Origin: Sphingobacteriaceae bacterium | GTDB lineage: Bacteria > Bacteroidota > Bacteroidia > Sphingobacteriales > Sphingobacteriaceae | NCBI GenBank assembly: GCA_903642215.1 | Contig: CAHJWG010000002.1 | Location: 281,720 to 345,719 of the forward strand | DNA length: 64,000 bases | Direction of reading: 5' to 3' | Shown here: piece by piece, positions 33,318-42,781 of the stretch | Layout of the letters: each line of letters begins with the position of its first letter | Numbering within the stretch: position 1 is the first letter of the stretch | Position numbers and translations under genes: made by a program | The notes under the pieces: generated by a model | The model's database searches: none | What the model was told of the DNA's origin: nothing | Seen by the model: only the letters and a program-made list of their open reading frames with translations

Positions 33318-34562
33318 TTATTTTGGTTCGCGCAGTAATTTCAACAAATCGCTCATCGCAGTGATGGCCGTCCGCTCGATATTTTGGATACGCTTGCTGC
33401 CAAAAACATACTTATTAGCAATCATTTTATCTTTCCGGGCAACTGCAATCCAAACCGTTCCAACGGGTTTATCTTCCGTTCCGCCATCCGGTCCGGCTAT
33501 CCCGGTAACGGCAATTGCATAATCCGAAGAAAAATTTCGTAAAGCACCTTCTGCCATTTCGCGTACGGTTTGTTCACTTACGGCACCGGTTTCCCACAAA
33601 GTATCGGCGTTTACACCCAGCATACGCTCTTTCATTTTGTAGGAATACGAAACTGCGGCACCCAAAAAAACGCCGGAAGCACCGGGCAAACTGGTAAATA
33701 AATGCGACAAATAACCGCCGGTGCAGCTTTCGGCAAGTGATAATGTTTGCTTATTTTTTGCCATTAAAAGAAGTATCGCCTTTTGCAGCGGGATATCTTC
33801 GGTTGCGGCCACAACAGAACCTAAGCGTTGGGTTATTTTTTGGGTTTGGATTTTCAGTTGTTGCTTCAGCTGTTCTTCGTTGTCGCCGTAAGCACTTAAA
33901 CGCAGCCGAACCTGGCCTAAATTTGGCAGATAAGCTAATTTTATTTTCGGTGGAAGCTGATCTTCAATATCAGCGATGCGTTCAGCTAAAAACGATTCGC
34001 CCTCGCCAAAAGTTAAAATAGTTTGATGCAGGATTTTTGGCAGCTTAAAAGTTGCTTTCAGTTTCGGGATCACCAGCTCTTCCATCAAATACATCATCTC
34101 AAACGGAACGCCTGGCATCGAAACGTAAACTTTTCCGTCTTCCTGAAACCACATTCCCGGCGCGGTTCCGTTTTTGTTGATCAGCACTTCGCAATTTTCG
34201 GGAACATCGGCCTGGCTGATATTTACTTCAAGCAAAGGCCGGTTATATTTGGCAAAAATCCGGGCAACGTTATCCAAAGTTTCCTGGTCGCGTTTCATCC
34301 CGACACCAAAATAACCGGCTAAAGTTGTTTTGGTGATATCGTCTTTTGTAGGCCCTAATCCGCCGGTAATCAAAATTATATCTGCCCGTTGCGATGCTTC
34401 TTTTAAGGCAGTAATAATGTGATCCCGATCATCGGAAACCGAAGAAATTTGTTTTACACGAATACCGGCTGCATTGAGCTGCTGCGCCATCCAAGCCGAA
34501 TTACTATCGATGATTTGCCCGATCAGGATTTCATCTCCGATCGTTATAATTTCTGCTAACAT
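33318..34562 (-). CDS. cinA: CinA family nicotinamide-nucleotide amidohydrolase
   Basis: 414 residues, two domains. The N-terminal MoCF/COG1058 domain (EIITIGDEILIGQIIDSNSA, ILITGGLGPTKDDITK, MPGVPFEMMYL) and the C-terminal CinA/PncC amidase domain (LSLAESCTGGYLSHLFTSLP, AVTGIAGPDGGTEDKPVGTV). The C-terminal domain deamidates NMN in NAD recycling; the N-terminal domain acts on ADP-ribose-type compounds. Despite the old name, it is no evidence for competence. It starts one base after lptD. Two motif copies lie inside (33765, 34394). Confidence 0.94.
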   Translation of the reverse strand: MLAEIITIGDEILIGQIIDSNSAWMAQQLNAAGIRVKQISSVSDDRDHIITALKEASQRADIILITGGLGPTKDDITKTTLAGYFGVGMKRDQETLDNVARIFAKYNRPLLEVNISQADVPENCEVLINKNGTAPGMWFQEDGKVYVSMPGVPFEMMYLMEELVIPKLKATFKLPKILHQTILTFGEGESFLAERIADIEDQLPPKIKLAYLPNLGQVRLRLSAYGDNEEQLKQQLKIQTQKITQRLGSVVAATEDIPLQKAILLLMAKNKQTLSLAESCTGGYLSHLFTSLPGASGVFLGAAVSYSYKMKERMLGVNADTLWETGAVSEQTVREMAEGALRNFSSDYAIAVTGIAGPDGGTEDKPVGTVWIAVARKDKMIANKYVFGSKRIQNIERTAITAMSDLLKLLREPK

Positions 34563-34563
34563 T

Positions 34564-37356
34564 TTAGTTACTGTTGTAATAATCTTTTCGCTTGTTCAGC
34601 TTCAGGGTTTGCAAAATGCTTGCTTTAACCCGTAAATCAACACTGTAATATTTGTAATAACCGAAAGGAATCCACTGGAAAGCTAAATCCCAGCAATGTA
34701 AATCGCGGTAAATGGATAAGGAAGTTGTGCTGACTTTGTTTATCCGGAAATCATAACCGGTGGTGTATTGCAGCTTCCATTTCGGCGTAACGTTAAAATC
34801 GCCGTTGAGGTTTACCGCATTACTAACCGAAGTGGAAACATATTGATTGTTGTAGGTAAAACTGTAACTTACAGAAACATTCCAGGGAATATTAAAATCT
34901 ACAAAAGCATTTGGGTCACGGTTAATCAGTGCTAACTGGCTGGCCTGTTGCGGCGTCATGCCTTGCGCTGTATTATTTAGGTTTTGCAGGCGCTGCTGGT
35001 TCTGTGTTTTGATCGCATTAGAATTTAAGCTGAAATTAGTGGAAACAGAAAACGCCGTTAACTTGGGCAGCTTGCCGGCTGCTAAAGTGTATTGATTAAT
35101 TTGCCTGGCATATTTTACGATGGTACCGTTGCTGATCGAATCCCGGACAACGGTGGTATAAGGTTCAAATGTTCCGGCAAAGTTGATCCCTAATTTTTGA
35201 TTGAATAAAGCTGTACGGCCCGAAACACTGATGGGCGAAAGCTTTAACGAATCTGCAAGGAAATTATAAAAAGTAGAAAAAGTTAATCCTTGTAAAATCG
35301 GCACTTTACGATCTGTGTTGGTGGTATCCGTGCTTTTGGCGCGCACTTTTGCCTCGATGGTATTATCAACGCTTAAAGCTAAACCTGCTGATCTTCCGCC
35401 GGAAGGCCCGCCGTAAAGCAAGCCATCAAAAATGGAATAACGCGTTACCGCGTAAGGATAAGGCAGTGCCGGGTTGCTTACCGCATTTTTGTAATAGCCG
35501 TAAGAATTGCTGTTGTAATCCGGACGGTAATTGAAACTAAGCGAAGGCGTCATGGTATGGCGGATTGCTTTTAACCTTCCTCTGTTGAAATTTACAGTAC
35601 CGTAAACTTTGGTTGATAAGCCGGTACTTAAACTGTAAGAACCGGCACGTTTGAACCCGGAAATAGTATCCCGCACCAAAGAATCCGCACCGGAAGTATT
35701 TCCTCTGGCATAACGCTGGTTAATGGTTTGCAGATAATCTACTTCGGTATAATTTACGCTGGATGAGAATTGAAAATGCTTAAACACATTTAAACTTAAA
35801 CTTACGGGAATAGTCTGCTGAAAACCGTTCTCAAATTTTCTGAAAATATCTTTACTAAAAAACTGTGATTCCGGCACAGCATTTACCTTGTTATCGCCCG
35901 TTAAAGTATATTGGACATTTATTTTCTGATACCATTTTTGTTCGCCAACCCTGTTTTTATTATCGAAAGGATTAACGCTGGCCATGTTAAAAGTAAAACT
36001 CGGCAAATCTAAAGTGATTGTTTTGGTAGAAAGTTGCTGACTGTGATTTGCGCTTGCCGTAAAATTAAACGGCGTACCCGCCCAAGTTTTACTGTAAGCA
36101 ATACTGGAACGCAAAGTATTTTGTGTTAAAGCCGTTAAATTATAATTAACCGTACTGGCGTTGTTAGAATAATAAGTTGAAGTACCGGCGTTAACCGATG
36201 CGCTGAACGTGCTTCCCGGATGTGCATTCGGGTTTTGCGTGTGAGACCAGCGGATATTAAAATCTTTTGAAGCCGGGTCTGTTTCCAAACCGTATTTATG
36301 GTAACCAAAACTCAATACTAAGTTTCCCGAATATTTATAACGGTCAAAATACCGGGCATCGGTACTCAGCTCAAAAGAACCTTTAGAATAGATGGAACCG
36401 TAGTTGGTTAAATCGAATTTATCACCAAAACCAATGTAATAACCAAAGTTGCGCAGGTTGAAACCAAGCGTGGCATCTTCCCCGAAAGTTGGCAAAATGA
36501 TCCCGGAAGTTCGTTTATCCATTTTGGGGAAAAACCCGAACGGGATAGCAACCGGCAGCGGCACGCCTTCGATTTCCAGGTAAGCCGGGCCAGAAATAAT
36601 CTGGTTCTTTTCGGCAATACCTTTTGTAATGATGATACCGAAATGCGTATCCGGATAAGGCAAATTACAGGTGCTGAATAAAATGTTCCGGTAAGCAATT
36701 TCATCTTCGTTCAGCTTTTTAGCTTGTCCGCCGGAAATATAATTTCCCTGCTGCTCGGAAAACGCCTGATAAATTTTCGCTTTTTTGGTTACATAATCAA
36801 AAACCAGAGAATCCGCAGTTACAGGGCTTTCGTTTTTTTGTTTGAGGATTGGCTTGCCCGAATAACGTTTGGTTTTAGGGTTTACCACACCTCTTGCATA
36901 AGCCAAATGGTTCCCCTTATCCAACCGGATGTAATCTGCATCAATTGCTGCATCCTGGTAAGTAATCCGTGCGCGGCCGTATAAATAAACCACATCATGG
37001 GCGTTATCAGAAACAATAGAATCTTCGGCAGCATATTTTACTTCTCCGCCTAAACCATTATTATTTTTTATCGTATCCGTTTTTGAAGCAGTATCTTTTT
37101 TCGATACTGTTTTTACAGCTGTTTTTTTAGAAGTTTTACTGCGTTTTACCGGAAGGGTATCGCGTTTTAAAAACAAACGGTCTTGTTTTTTTGAAGAATC
37201 CAGACGAATAATTGTATCTTTTACCGAAAATTTATAATTACCGGCGAAGTGGATAATCGATGAAGAAAAAGCTGAAAAAAAAGAAATAGTAATGAACAGT
37301 ACCGGAAAAAGAAACTTTATAAATTTCAAAATCGATTTTGAATAGTATTTTTGCAA
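34564..37356 (-). CDS. LPS-assembly outer-membrane protein, LptD-like
   Basis: 930 residues. An N-terminal signal/anchor segment (about 10-33) and a Lys/Thr/Asp-rich stretch are followed by an OstA/LptA-like beta-jellyroll (VVYLYGRARITYQDAAIDAD, DYIRLDKGNHLAYARGVVNP, ITADSLVFDYVTKKAKI-like strands) and a long C-terminal beta-barrel with alternating hydrophobic strands (SGIILPTFGEDATLGFNLRN onward), the Bacteroidota LptD pattern. It would insert lipopolysaccharide into the outer leaflet. It heads a minus-strand run lptD-cinA-E2 and is divergent from the amidase. Confidence 0.87.
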   Translation of the reverse strand: MQKYYSKSILKFIKFLFPVLFITISFFSAFSSSIIHFAGNYKFSVKDTIIRLDSSKKQDRLFLKRDTLPVKRSKTSKKTAVKTVSKKDTASKTDTIKNNNGLGGEVKYAAEDSIVSDNAHDVVYLYGRARITYQDAAIDADYIRLDKGNHLAYARGVVNPKTKRYSGKPILKQKNESPVTADSLVFDYVTKKAKIYQAFSEQQGNYISGGQAKKLNEDEIAYRNILFSTCNLPYPDTHFGIIITKGIAEKNQIISGPAYLEIEGVPLPVAIPFGFFPKMDKRTSGIILPTFGEDATLGFNLRNFGYYIGFGDKFDLTNYGSIYSKGSFELSTDARYFDRYKYSGNLVLSFGYHKYGLETDPASKDFNIRWSHTQNPNAHPGSTFSASVNAGTSTYYSNNASTVNYNLTALTQNTLRSSIAYSKTWAGTPFNFTASANHSQQLSTKTITLDLPSFTFNMASVNPFDNKNRVGEQKWYQKINVQYTLTGDNKVNAVPESQFFSKDIFRKFENGFQQTIPVSLSLNVFKHFQFSSSVNYTEVDYLQTINQRYARGNTSGADSLVRDTISGFKRAGSYSLSTGLSTKVYGTVNFNRGRLKAIRHTMTPSLSFNYRPDYNSNSYGYYKNAVSNPALPYPYAVTRYSIFDGLLYGGPSGGRSAGLALSVDNTIEAKVRAKSTDTTNTDRKVPILQGLTFSTFYNFLADSLKLSPISVSGRTALFNQKLGINFAGTFEPYTTVVRDSISNGTIVKYARQINQYTLAAGKLPKLTAFSVSTNFSLNSNAIKTQNQQRLQNLNNTAQGMTPQQASQLALINRDPNAFVDFNIPWNVSVSYSFTYNNQYVSTSVSNAVNLNGDFNVTPKWKLQYTTGYDFRINKVSTTSLSIYRDLHCWDLAFQWIPFGYYKYYSVDLRVKASILQTLKLNKRKDYYNSN

Positions 37357-37383
37357 ATCATGTTATGTACGGTTTCAAAATTA

Positions 37384-38232
37384 ATGAAAAATAAAACATT
37401 GAAAAGCCTCATTTATTGTTTAACAATTTTTAACCTTTTTATTACCACTACTTCTTTTACCGAGGAAAAATCTTTAAAAACCGATACAACCGAAAACCAC
37501 AGCCCCAGATTAAAAACTATTGTTATTGATGCCGGACACGGCGGCCGCAAAGTTGGTGCAAAAGGCGATTTTTCTCTCGAAAAAGATATAACGCTAGCAC
37601 TTGCATTTAAGTTACAAAAAGCCATACAACAAGAATTAAGCGGTATTAAAGTAGTGATGACGCGTACCGACGGAGAAGATGTAGATTGGCAAAAACGATC
37701 AGACATTGCGAATGAAAACAAGGGAAACCTGTTTATTTCGCTGCATTGCAATTCTTTGCCGGATAAAATATCAACTGTTCATGGTAAAAGGATAAGAGTG
37801 CCAAACCGTTCCGGGACGGGCGTTTTAATTTTAGTTTACACATTTAGGAGAACTGATGAAGAAGAAAAAGCAATAAAGGAAACCTTGCTTAATGATAAGG
37901 AAACGAATGAAATGAATAGTGGTTTCGATCCGAATGATCCAACTACATTAATTTTGTCAAAAGCTTACATAAAAAAGTACCGTTCCAAAAGTATCCGCTT
38001 TGCAAATTTGTTAAATGATGAATTTGTTGAAACTGATGGGCGCCACAGCAATGGTGTTATAGAACAAAGTGTTTTAGTTTTATGCCACAGTGCGATGCCT
38101 TCCGTTTTAATAGAAACAGGTTTTATAAACAATCCGGATGACGAAAAATATTTAAACTCTGAGGCCGGCCAGGATGAAATAGTTAATTCCATCGTCCGGG
38201 CAATTGTAAAATACCGCAAGGAAAACGATTAA
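37384..38232 (+). CDS. N-acetylmuramoyl-L-alanine amidase (Amidase_3)
   Basis: About 282 residues from the Met at 37384, chosen because MKNKTLKSLIYCLTIFNLFI gives a signal peptide; an in-frame ATG at 37351 would overlap lptD. The zinc hydrolase core reads TIVIDAGHGGRKVGAKGDFS (first His), a Glu in LEKDITL, FISLHCNSLP (second His) and SVLIETGFINNPDDEKYL (catalytic Glu). It cleaves the amide between MurNAc and peptide in peptidoglycan. An insertion at about 135-190 separates the conserved halves, as in AmiC-type enzymes. The MCE gene follows after 26 bases. Confidence 0.93.
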   Translation: MKNKTLKSLIYCLTIFNLFITTTSFTEEKSLKTDTTENHSPRLKTIVIDAGHGGRKVGAKGDFSLEKDITLALAFKLQKAIQQELSGIKVVMTRTDGEDVDWQKRSDIANENKGNLFISLHCNSLPDKISTVHGKRIRVPNRSGTGVLILVYTFRRTDEEEKAIKETLLNDKETNEMNSGFDPNDPTTLILSKAYIKKYRSKSIRFANLLNDEFVETDGRHSNGVIEQSVLVLCHSAMPSVLIETGFINNPDDEKYLNSEAGQDEIVNSIVRAIVKYRKEND

Positions 38233-38258
38233 TCTAACACTTATTTAAATTTTATATT

Positions 38259-39206
38259 TTGAAAATAGCTAACGAAACTAAAATTGGTGCACTTACCGCT
38301 GTAGCCATCACTGTACTTATTTTAGGTTATAATTTTTTACGCGGAAACGATATCTTGTCCAGAGAGCAACGATTTTATGCGGCTTACAGCCATGTAGATG
38401 GTTTAAACGTTTCCAAACCGGTTCTGGTAAATGGTTTTCAGATTGGCCGGGTATCAGATATGAAACTGCAGCCCAGTGGCAGAACAATTGTGGAGTTTAA
38501 AATCAATAAAGATTATCCGATTCCTGATAATTCTGTTGCACGTTTGATCAGCACGGATTTGTTGGGAAATAAAGCTATCGAATTTGAGTTGGGAAACAGT
38601 ACCGTTTATGCCGAAAACAAAGACACTTTGCGCGCAAATGTTGAGCGAAGTTTAGCCGAAGCCGTGCAGCCGGTTCAGAAAAAGGCAGAAAATATCATTG
38701 CAAAAATGGATTCGCTTTTAACTTCGGTCAACACCATTTTAAATCCTTCATTTCAAAAAAATGTGGATCGTTCTTTTAAAAGTATTGCAACAACGTTGGA
38801 AACCATTGAAGGAACAACCAAAAAAGTGGACGGATTGGTAGGAATAGAAGGCGGACGGATTGGAAAAATTCTGTCCAATTTCGAATCAATTTCCAGTAAC
38901 CTGCGCAATAATAATGACCATATTTCGCACATTGTTTCCAACTTTGATCAGTTAAGCAATCAGGTTGCCAAAACGAATATCCAGGAAACATTAACTAATG
39001 CAAACAAAGCAATGACGGATTTGCAAGCTGCTATCAACAAGATTAATAACGGAACAGGTTCTATCGGATTGTTGCTGAATGATGATAAATTGTACAACAA
39101 CCTCAACAGTTCTGCTGCTGATTTAGATAAACTGATGCAGGATTTAAAAGCCAATCCGAAACGTTACGTTAGTTTCTCTATCTTCGGCGGCAAAAAAAAT
39201 AACTGA
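38259..39206 (+). CDS. MlaD/MCE-family protein
   Basis: 315 residues starting at TTG (38259): KIANETKIGALTAVAITVLI gives a single N-terminal membrane anchor; the MCE domain (about 38-115) contains YAAYSHVDGLNVSKPVLVNG, FQIGRVSDMKLQPSGRTIVE and NKAIEFELGNSTVYA. A long helical tail with repeated heptad-like Leu/Ile follows. MCE proteins form periplasmic lipid-transport rings. Partner permease and ATPase genes are not in the window. The stop TGA is directly followed by a motif copy at 39207. Confidence 0.91.
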   Translation: MKIANETKIGALTAVAITVLILGYNFLRGNDILSREQRFYAAYSHVDGLNVSKPVLVNGFQIGRVSDMKLQPSGRTIVEFKINKDYPIPDNSVARLISTDLLGNKAIEFELGNSTVYAENKDTLRANVERSLAEAVQPVQKKAENIIAKMDSLLTSVNTILNPSFQKNVDRSFKSIATTLETIEGTTKKVDGLVGIEGGRIGKILSNFESISSNLRNNNDHISHIVSNFDQLSNQVAKTNIQETLTNANKAMTDLQAAINKINNGTGSIGLLLNDDKLYNNLNSSAADLDKLMQDLKANPKRYVSFSIFGGKKNN

Positions 39207-39218
39207 TAAAAGAAGTAT
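39207..39218 (-). repeat. Dispersed motif copy abutting the mlaD-like stop
   Basis: TAAAAGAAGTAT begins on the base after the TGA at 39204-39206, in the convergent gap before rnz. Confidence 0.7.
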
Positions 39219-39237
39219 GCAGGTTTAAGCTCTAAAA

Positions 39238-40149
39238 TTAAACCGAAAATACTTTACCTTCTATGGCCAGATCGGTTGTTTTAAATGCTGATCTGGCTTC
39301 TTCCAGTAACCCATCCAACGTTTTATAACGGGCAGAAAAATGCCCGATCAGTAATTTTTTAACGCCGGCTTTCACCGCTGTTTCTCCGGCCTGTAAAGCA
39401 GTTGTATGATGGGTTTCCTGTGCACGGGATAATAAATCATGCATAAAAGTAGCTTCGTGATACAACAAATCTACATTTTGTATTTGTGGTAAGTAAGAGT
39501 CTTCAACTAAAGTATCAGAGCAATAAGCATAACTTTTGGGATCTTCCGGTTTGATGGTTAATACTGCATTCGGAATAATTTCTCCGTCAGCGGCAATAAA
39601 ATCCTCGCCTTGCTTCAACTTAAAAAACTGGTTTCGCCCTACTTCATAATGTTCTAACTGATCAGCATTAAGCTTTAAAAGAGGCCGCTTTTGTTTAAAA
39701 ACAAATCCTGTACAAGGAATCCGATGATTTAAAATGATGGTTTCAACAGTAATATCCTGGTTTTCGTAAATCAGTTCAGAATGATTAGTTTGAGTTGGAT
39801 AAAACTTAATTTCGTAGTTAAGTGCTGTCCAGGAATATTCAAAGTGTACGTTGATAATTTTCAGAAGATCCGGCGGACCGAAAAGATACATTGGCTTTTT
39901 ACGGCCATTTAAGTGCATGGAAGAAAGTAAGCCGATTAATCCGAGATAATGATCGCCATGTAAATGACTGATAAAAATATGATCTATTTTACCTGGTTTA
40001 ACATCAAAACGCAACATCTGCTGCTGTGTACCCTCGCCGCAATCAATCAGATAAATTCGTTCATTAATGTTTAACGCCTGGGAAGTTGGGTTTCTATTAT
40101 ATATCGGTGTTGCAGAACTACTGCCCAGTATCGTTACATCAAATCTCAT
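39238..40149 (-). CDS. rnz: Ribonuclease Z
   Basis: 303 residues, usual length for the bacterial tRNase Z that trims tRNA 3' trailers. MRFDVTILGSSSATPIYNRN opens the MBL fold, the metal site is FISHLHGDHYLGLIGLLSS, the flexible arm region lies in the middle, and LLYHEATFMHDLLSRAQETHHTT plus LLIGHFSARY complete the site. The two window tRNAs encode CCA, so the role here is with processing of other tRNAs or other RNAs. It follows the STAS gene by 19 bases, the standard Bacteroidota pair. Confidence 0.94.
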   Translation of the reverse strand: MRFDVTILGSSSATPIYNRNPTSQALNINERIYLIDCGEGTQQQMLRFDVKPGKIDHIFISHLHGDHYLGLIGLLSSMHLNGRKKPMYLFGPPDLLKIINVHFEYSWTALNYEIKFYPTQTNHSELIYENQDITVETIILNHRIPCTGFVFKQKRPLLKLNADQLEHYEVGRNQFFKLKQGEDFIAADGEIIPNAVLTIKPEDPKSYAYCSDTLVEDSYLPQIQNVDLLYHEATFMHDLLSRAQETHHTTALQAGETAVKAGVKKLLIGHFSARYKTLDGLLEEARSAFKTTDLAIEGKVFSV

Positions 40150-40168
40150 TTTGCGGACAGAAAACCGT

Positions 40169-40546
40169 TTATTTTATTTCTTTTTTAAGATCTTTTTCAA
40201 TCTCTTCCATAAAAACAAGATCAATAGCTTCTTCTGTAGTGCTTACAATTTGCAGTACGCTCTCTAATTGAGAGATGGAGATTAAACGAGAAACAGAATC
40301 ACTTAAACCGGTTAAAATAAAACTGCCTTCTGCATTTTTACAAATGCGATGGCCAACCAGTAAACTGCTCAAACCGGAAGAATCGGCAAATTTAACCATC
40401 GATAAATCCAGGATGATATTTCGCTGACCATCTGTATTCATCAGTATTAATTCTGATTTCAGCTGTGGCGAAATCAATGAATTCAGTTTTGATTCATTTA
40501 ACTTAATCAAAACATATTTTTCATGTTTATCAACCGTAAATTTCAT
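40169..40546 (-). CDS. STAS-domain anti-sigma factor antagonist
   Basis: 125 residues of a single STAS domain: MKFTVDKHEKYVLIKLNESK, RNIILDLSMVKFADSSGLSS with the conserved phospho-Ser pair, LLVGHRICKNAEGSFILTGL and a charged C-terminal helix. Such proteins bind anti-sigma kinases or act in partner switching. No kinase or sigma factor is adjacent; it is transcribed into rnz. A conserved neighbour pair of unknown meaning. Confidence 0.88.
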   Translation of the reverse strand: MKFTVDKHEKYVLIKLNESKLNSLISPQLKSELILMNTDGQRNIILDLSMVKFADSSGLSSLLVGHRICKNAEGSFILTGLSDSVSRLISISQLESVLQIVSTTEEAIDLVFMEEIEKDLKKEIK

Positions 40547-40602
40547 ATACTTTAATATTAATAGTTAAAGATAGAATAATTTCGTGTAGAAATAAAAAGT
40601 AT

Positions 40603-41550
40603 TCAGGGTAAAAGTAATATTGCTTCTTCAATATTTTTTTTAATCCGGTTAACGATATCTACATCCTTTGATTTTTCAAACTTGTTGCCTGCAATATGTT
40701 CGTACAATTCTATATAACGCTCAGAAATGGAATGAACAATTTCTGCTGTCATATTCGGAACGGTTTGTCCTTCCTGACCAGAAAAATTGTGCGAAATTAA
40801 CCATTGCCGAACAAACTCTTTAGACAACTGTTTTTGCGGTTCCCCTTTTTGCTGGCGTTCCTGGTAACCGCTTTGATAGAAATAACGGGAAGAATCGGGT
40901 GTATGGATTTCATCAATCAAAAATATTTTTCCGTCTGCCTTTCCAAATTCGTATTTGGTATCCACTAAAATTAAATCGCGTTCTGCAGCTATTTCTGTTC
41001 CGCGTTTAAAAAGCGCAAGGGTATATCTTTCCAGTTCAATATAATCAGCTTCGGTTACAATTCCCTGAGCTAAAATTTCTTCCCTGGAAATATCTTCGTC
41101 GTGCCCAACAGCTGCTTTGGTTGTTGGCGTGATAATCGGTTGAGGCAAGGCATCATTTTCTTTCAAACCATCCGGCATAGTTACGCCGCATATGCTTCTT
41201 TTACCGGCAAAATATTCGCGCCAGGCATGGCCGGAAAGGTAACCTCGAATCACCATTTCTACTTTAAAAGGTTCGCAAATGCGGCCGATGGTTACACTTG
41301 GATCGGGAACATTTATTACCCAGTTTGGGATAATATCATCTGTAGATTTTAAAAATCCGGCAGCAATCTGGTTTAATACCTGGCCTTTAAAAGGTACGGC
41401 TTCCGGTAAAACTACGTCAAAAGCAGAAATACGATCTGTTGCAACCATCACCAAATATTGATCTTTAATGGTGTAAACATCTCTTACTTTACCCCTGTAA
41501 AAATTTGTCTGTCCCGGAAAATTGAAATTTGTCTCTTTAATCGCGTTCAT
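40603..41550 (-). CDS. purC: Phosphoribosylaminoimidazole-succinocarboxamide synthase
   Basis: 315 residues; catalyses ATP-dependent addition of aspartate to CAIR in purine synthesis. [51 protein letters not shown], and [20 protein letters not shown] are diagnostic. The longer form (about 310) is typical for Bacteroidota. Internal motif copy at 41192-41203 encodes GKRSI. Followed by the STAS gene after 56 bases. Confidence 0.95.
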   Translation of the reverse strand: MNAIKETNFNFPGQTNFYRGKVRDVYTIKDQYLVMVATDRISAFDVVLPEAVPFKGQVLNQIAAGFLKSTDDIIPNWVINVPDPSVTIGRICEPFKVEMVIRGYLSGHAWREYFAGKRSICGVTMPDGLKENDALPQPIITPTTKAAVGHDEDISREEILAQGIVTEADYIELERYTLALFKRGTEIAAERDLILVDTKYEFGKADGKIFLIDEIHTPDSSRYFYQSGYQERQQKGEPQKQLSKEFVRQWLISHNFSGQEGQTVPNMTAEIVHSISERYIELYEHIAGNKFEKSKDVDIVNRIKKNIEEAILLLP

Positions 41551-41589
41551 TATATATTAATAGCAGATTGTTTAGTAGGAAGTAATTTG

Positions 41590-41705
41590 TAGCAAGTATT
41601 TAGTATCGAGTATAAGTAAAAGCATGTTTGATCCGTTTAAAACAATAATCAAATTAATCAATCAAATACTTGCTTCTAAATACTTGCTACTAAATACTTG
41701 ATACT
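41590..41705. repeat. Inverted repeat of TACTTG-type words between purC and phoH
   Basis: TAGCAAGTATTTAGTATCGA at 41590 is mirrored by CTTGCTACTAAATACTTGAT ending about 41704, with an extra copy of AAATACTTGCT in the right arm. The 163-base gap otherwise shows nothing. Such words are common extragenic repeats in this phylum. Confidence 0.55.
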
Positions 41706-41713
41706 TTTTTACT

Positions 41714-42679
41714 TTACTGAATATCTCCGTAGGCTTCTAAAATACTTCTTACTAATTTGTGGCGCACAACATCATCACCGGTTAAGTAAATAATGTCGAT
41801 TCCTTTGATGTCAGCTAAAATCCTTAACCCTAAATGCAGGCCGGATTGCTGTTTACGCGGAAGATCGATTTGCGTAACATCACCGGTAACAATAAATTTT
41901 GCGGTTGGCCCCATCCGGGTTAAAAACATTTTTAACTGCATATCGGTAGTATTTTGTGCTTCATCCAAAATTACAAAGCAATTATCCAACGTACGGCCAC
42001 GCATAAAAGCCAAAGGTGCAATCTCAATAGTTCTGTTTTCCAGATAAACTTTTAATCGTTCTGCCGGGATCATATCATCTAAAGCATCATATAAAGGGCG
42101 CAGATACGGATCAATTTTCTCTTTCAAATCTCCCGGTAAAAAGCCCAGGTTCTCTCCTGCTTCAACCGCCGGCCTGGTTAAAATAATCCGCTTAATTTCT
42201 TTGTTTTTAAGTGCCCTAACGGCAAGCGCAACTGCCGTATAAGTTTTACCGGTTCCGGCAGGGCCAATGGCAAATACAATGTCGTTTTTAGTGATGCTGT
42301 TTACCATGCGCTGCTGGTTGGGCGTTCGCGCTTTAATCATCATGCCGTTGGTACCGAAAACGATCACCTCCCCGTTTCCGTTCATTTTATCCTGCCCGTT
42401 TTGATCGGGAACGAGAACAGGCAAAAGACCTTTCCCAATAATGCGTTCAACATCCTGCAGGTTTAATTTCTGGAATTTTTCTACATGGATAATCAGCTGG
42501 CTCAGTTTTTCTTCAAAATTTTTAATCTCCGCTTCATCACCCAAAACCTTAACCTCGCTGCCGCGGGCTACAATTTTTAACTTGGGATATTGTTTTTTGA
42601 TGATCTCAAAATGATCATTATTGGCACCCCATAATACGGCAGGATTTATGGCATCAATCGTTAAATTTAATTCGTTCAA
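41714..42679 (-). CDS. PhoH family ATPase
   Basis: 321 residues. The N-terminal 100 residues are a KH-like/PhoH-leader domain (IVARGSEVKVLGDEAEI), followed by the PhoH P-loop domain with VFAIGPAGTGKTYTAVALAV, TRPAVEAGENLGFLPGDLKE, FVILDEAQNTTDMQLKMFLT and IVTGDVTQIDLPR. This is the PhoL-type RNA-associated NTPase found with YbeY in many bacteria; ybeY is not adjacent here. Role in ribosome assembly or quality control is inferred from relatives. Confidence 0.92.
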   Translation of the reverse strand: MNELNLTIDAINPAVLWGANNDHFEIIKKQYPKLKIVARGSEVKVLGDEAEIKNFEEKLSQLIIHVEKFQKLNLQDVERIIGKGLLPVLVPDQNGQDKMNGNGEVIVFGTNGMMIKARTPNQQRMVNSITKNDIVFAIGPAGTGKTYTAVALAVRALKNKEIKRIILTRPAVEAGENLGFLPGDLKEKIDPYLRPLYDALDDMIPAERLKVYLENRTIEIAPLAFMRGRTLDNCFVILDEAQNTTDMQLKMFLTRMGPTAKFIVTGDVTQIDLPRKQQSGLHLGLRILADIKGIDIIYLTGDDVVRHKLVRSILEAYGDIQ

Positions 42680-42781
42680 GTGTTAAGAATTTTTAGTTGT
42701 CATTTTTTATCCTTAAAAATTTAATATTTGCAGCAGTTTATAGCTATCCACAAGATTAGTAATAAATATCCAAAATTTTAA

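Noticed and set aside
33318..34562. cinA taken as evidence that the dispersed motif is a DNA-uptake word
   Set aside because: CinA is an NMN amidohydrolase family protein found in non-competent bacteria; no comEC, dprA or pilus genes are in the window.
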